Made by a program: the position numbers and the translations under genes
Part shown: positions 23,727 to 25,912 of the stretch, in pieces
Numbering within the stretch: position 1 is the first letter of the stretch
Layout: every line of letters starts with the position of its first letter
NCBI GenBank assembly: GCA_028819835.1
Contig: JAPPKR010000230.1
Span: 1-25,912 of the forward strand
Source of the DNA: a bacterium
Lineage (GTDB): Bacteria > Actinomycetota > Acidimicrobiia > UBA5794 > ZC4RG35
DNA: 25,912 bases
Direction of reading: 5' to 3'
The notes under the pieces: generated by a model
The model's input: only the letters and a program-made list of their open reading frames with translations
Told to the model about the DNA's origin: nothing
The model's database searches: none

Positions 23727-24206
23727 TCAGCGCCAATGTCCGAGTTTGGCTTGGGATCTTGCAAAGCCGGCCAACCGGTCCGCGCTTTCGTTGAGGGGAT
23801 GGCCCTTGTGGCCTTTGACCCATTCCCAGCAGATGTCTTTCCTCTCCTCCAAGAGTTCATCGATCCGTTCTATCAGGTCGAAATTTGCGAGTTCGGTGCC
23901 TTTAGCTGTTCGTGTGCCTTCCCTTCCCCACCCGTTTAGCACATCAGTGAAGATGTTCAACACGTAGGTGCTGTCCGCCTGGATCAGCAACGGCCGGTCG
24001 GGATGCGACTTGAGCAGCATCATCACAGCTTTCAGCTCCATGCGATTGTGGGTGGTTTCCCGACAGTTTCCCCATCCCCAGGTCCCTTCGTTGGTGACCC
24101 ATGCCCATCCACCCTGTCCCGGTCCGGGGCTGTCCGCCGACCCGTCCGTGGCTGCTGTCAGTCTCGATACAGGACGACCAAACCTGTCATAACAATCCGC
24201 CCGCAT
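23727..24206 (-). CDS. rnhA: Ribonuclease HI
   Basis: This 159-residue RNase HI carries the complete DEDD active site: Asp21 in ATDGSA, Glu57 in NRMELKA, Asp78 in QADSTYV, and Asp143 in NESADRLA, plus the helper His133 in VKGHKGHPLNE. It degrades the RNA strand of RNA-DNA hybrids. The WG-rich region near 92-95 (NGWGREG) and TELANFDLIERIDELL match the substrate-handling part of the E. coli type. The N-terminus has about 12 extra residues before the first strand, and the ATG has no obvious SD, so the true start may lie slightly downstream. It is first in a two-gene leftward unit with cmoM. Confidence 0.95.
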   Translation of the reverse strand: MRADCYDRFGRPVSRLTAATDGSADSPGPGQGGWAWVTNEGTWGWGNCRETTHNRMELKAVMMLLKSHPDRPLLIQADSTYVLNIFTDVLNGWGREGTRTAKGTELANFDLIERIDELLEERKDICWEWVKGHKGHPLNESADRLAGFARSQAKLGHWR

Positions 24207-24289
24207 TGAACCGAGTGTAAGAGGGTCCTAGAAAGCCGGTGCTGAAGCCGTTCTCCTAGGAACCATGGCCGGTTACCATCGAATCTCTT

Positions 24290-25675
24290 GTGGAGAAGAA
24301 GCAGGCAATCGAGACAGGTTTGGCGAGATTAACCCGGGCCGGTCTAAGGCTGATGGGTTTCGGGTTGGCCGTCGTGTTTGCTGCGGCATGCGGATCGGGG
24401 GATGACCCATCACCGCCGGTTACCTCGACCGAACCGACGGCGGCGTCCACCACCTCAACTGTTGCGGCGGCGGGCGGTGTCGACGAGGTTTCCGGGGAGG
24501 CGCGTTCTCTCCTTGACGTTTGGCGGTCGGCGGTGTTGCACTCCGACGGGGTGTGGCCGGGCTATGACCTTGCGGCCATCCCTACGGTGTTGGTCACCCT
24601 TGACGCCGGTGGGGGAGTGGCGGCGGTGGTGGCCTTCAGCCACCCGGATCCGGAGGGGTTGGGTAGTGAGATTCGCCACATCGATGTAGACGGCCACCGG
24701 GTGGCAATTGTCGGCCAGGTAGCCGATCCGAACCGACTGGCATCCATGGCGCCGTTCGACTTCTTCGCGGACATCGGCGGCGCGGACACCTTCGTGTTAG
24801 TCGGCCAAAGGGGAGAACCGGGTAGGGAACCCGGCACCCCCGAGTTCATTGCAATGGTCGTTCACGAGGCGTTCCATCGGTACCAGTTCGACGAGTGGGC
24901 CCCCGACGCAGCTTTCCAGGATGTCGCCGGGTATGACTTCTCGCACGAGAATCTTGAAATGGCGCTGCTCGAGAACCGAATCCTGATCGCCGCCTACCAG
25001 GCAGACACGCCTGCCGAGACCGAACGCCTGGCTCACCAGTTCGTCGCGGTGCGAGCCGCTCGGCATCAACGCGACGCAAGGGTCGTCCTTGACGAGCAGC
25101 AGGAACGCATGGAGGGTTCCGCCCGCTGGATCGAGCACCGCATCGGCGACGCGATCGGCAACCTCTACACCTCGGCCAACCACACCAGCGAGGTCGGCCT
25201 GCTCGACCGGAACCTCGATGATCCCATGTCGGTTTTGGGCAGCGTCAAGTCGTTCTTCGGGTTCGGCCGTTTCTACAGCAGTGGAGCGACGCAGTTGGAA
25301 CTACTCGACCGTCTTGGCGTACCGGTCATCGACGTGTCCAAACGACTTCGGGACGGTGGCACGCCGGCACAACTCCTGGCACAGCGCGTAGAGCCTCTGG
25401 ATGACGTCGAGGCCCTGGTGGTCGCCGCCCGCACGGAACATGACCCGGGCGGCCGGTTGGGTAGAGAGGCCGCAACTCTCGCCGAACTCGCAGCCAGCGA
25501 GGAGGCGCCGAACTTCGGTGGAGGTGACGACGTCCCGGACACCCCCACAGGCGGTTTCGAACTCAGCGACGACCAGATCGCCTGTCTCCAAGAGCATGGT
25601 CTGGACCTCAGTGGGGACGTCATCACGATTCCCGACGAAGTTGACCGCGCTTGTTTCGGCGGGACGGAGCCCTGA
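24290..25675 (+). CDS. Predicted zinc metallopeptidase lipoprotein, uncharacterised
   Basis: This 461-residue exported lipoprotein has a signal peptide (about 1-33) ending in FAAAC with Cys34, followed by a Ser/Thr/Pro linker with TSTEPTAASTTSTVAA. At 190-200 it has VVHEAFHRYQF, an HExxH zinc motif (His192, Glu193, His196). About 80 residues later MEGSARWIEHR offers Glu275 as a likely third ligand, in the style of gluzincin-type peptidases. A C-terminal mini-domain at about 423-458, with ACLQEHGLDL and ending in RACFGG, has two Cys that could bridge. Such tails recur in actinobacterial secreted proteins. I do not recognise the family, and the peptidase call rests on the motif. The start is GTG at 24290 with weak SD. 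It is divergent from rnhA and convergent with the gene at the right edge. Confidence 0.72.
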   Translation: MEKKQAIETGLARLTRAGLRLMGFGLAVVFAAACGSGDDPSPPVTSTEPTAASTTSTVAAAGGVDEVSGEARSLLDVWRSAVLHSDGVWPGYDLAAIPTVLVTLDAGGGVAAVVAFSHPDPEGLGSEIRHIDVDGHRVAIVGQVADPNRLASMAPFDFFADIGGADTFVLVGQRGEPGREPGTPEFIAMVVHEAFHRYQFDEWAPDAAFQDVAGYDFSHENLEMALLENRILIAAYQADTPAETERLAHQFVAVRAARHQRDARVVLDEQQERMEGSARWIEHRIGDAIGNLYTSANHTSEVGLLDRNLDDPMSVLGSVKSFFGFGRFYSSGATQLELLDRLGVPVIDVSKRLRDGGTPAQLLAQRVEPLDDVEALVVAARTEHDPGGRLGREAATLAELAASEEAPNFGGGDDVPDTPTGGFELSDDQIACLQEHGLDLSGDVITIPDEVDRACFGGTEP

Positions 25676-25739
25676 ACCGATGCGGTCGGTGGCTCATTCA
25701 CCAGACACGTCGGGCCCGGTTTTCCTGGGAAGCCCCCCG

Positions 25740-25912
25740 TCAGCCGGATGAGCGCAGGCCGGTTGACTCCACGAATTCGCCGTTCTCGATGATCGGGACG
25801 CCGTCCAGGGTGAGGTTGGCTTCCAGGAGGATGCCGTCCATGTGCCCCGTGGCGCTCGTGCCTCCGCCCAGTTGGGGTGCGGTGTTGGCGCCGAAGGCCA
25901 CCACCACGCCTC
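25740..25912 (-). CDS. C-terminus of an M29 aminopeptidase / NicX-like metalloenzyme (cut by window edge)
   Basis: The last 56 codons and the TGA stop (25742-25740) of a leftward gene that enters from the right edge. The peptide reads VVVAFGANTAPQLGG, then TGHMDGILLEANLTLDG and IIENGEF. A G..HxDG..L...T..LDG pattern near the C-terminus is typical of the M29 aminopeptidase and 2,5-dihydroxypyridine dioxygenase (NicX) fold, in which the His and Asp bind metal. The assignment is from a short piece and remembered patterns, so it is tentative. It converges with the lipoprotein gene, leaving 64 bases between stops without a clear terminator. Confidence 0.45.
   Translation of the reverse strand, partial: GVVVAFGANTAPQLGGGTSATGHMDGILLEANLTLDGVPIIENGEFVESTGLRSSG

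Noticed and set aside
23687..23860. 58-residue N-terminal extension of the cmoM frame, overlapping rnhA
   Set aside because: It reads across the end of rnhA, is unlike the CmoM family, and the TTG at 23686 aligns with the known start and has an SD.

Overview
The window looks like a GC-rich (roughly 63-65% by eye) actinobacterial chromosome segment, most plausibly from the Acidimicrobiia or a near relative. The clues are lipoproteins with Thr/Ala/Pro linkers after the lipobox, frequent GTG and TTG starts, hyuAB, betaine-type and ribose-type ABC transporters, and many amidohydrolases. No rRNA, tRNA, CRISPR array, integrase or transposase was recognised. The taxonomic call is an inference from style, not from a marker gene.

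Left part (1-10508). A ribose/sugar-type ABC transporter reads leftwards: substrate-binding lipoprotein, then permease, then an ATPase cut by the edge. A strong 17-bp stem-loop lies between the binding protein and the permease. Reading the other way across an AT-rich palindrome is a three-gene operon: D-aminoacylase family, PLP-dependent alpha-oxoamine synthase, and phosphotriesterase family. It converges on hyuB-hyuA, an ATP-dependent hydantoinase/oxoprolinase pair read leftwards.

Middle part (10509-19359). A 497-base regulatory gap separates hyuA from a rightward run. That run is a glycine-betaine-type binding lipoprotein, an FAD aromatic-type monooxygenase, an MBL hydrolase, an MFS transporter, a peroxiredoxin-like protein, a decayed DUF336 (GlcG/HbpS-like) fragment, a cupin, and an AHL-lactonase-like MBL hydrolase. 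The matching betaine-type permease (proW-like) and ATPase (proV-like) lie at the far end on the opposite strand. The transporter therefore brackets a set of probable catabolic enzymes. This is the best candidate here for an undescribed system: uptake and oxidative/hydrolytic breakdown of an unknown, perhaps cationic or N-containing, small molecule.

Right part (19360-25912). A CoA-acylating methylmalonate-semialdehyde dehydrogenase starts divergently from proV behind a perfect 12-bp palindrome and a TATAAT box. It is followed by a leftward metal-dependent amidohydrolase, a VOC-family protein, and a leftward housekeeping pair, RNase HI then CmoM-like tRNA methyltransferase. A rightward lipoprotein with an HEAFH zinc-protease motif comes next. 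The C-terminus of a probable M29/NicX-like metalloenzyme is cut by the right edge.

Overall this is an accessory catabolic and uptake region that grades into housekeeping genes near 22.9 kb. No transcription regulator gene is present, so the palindromes described would have to be read by regulators encoded elsewhere.
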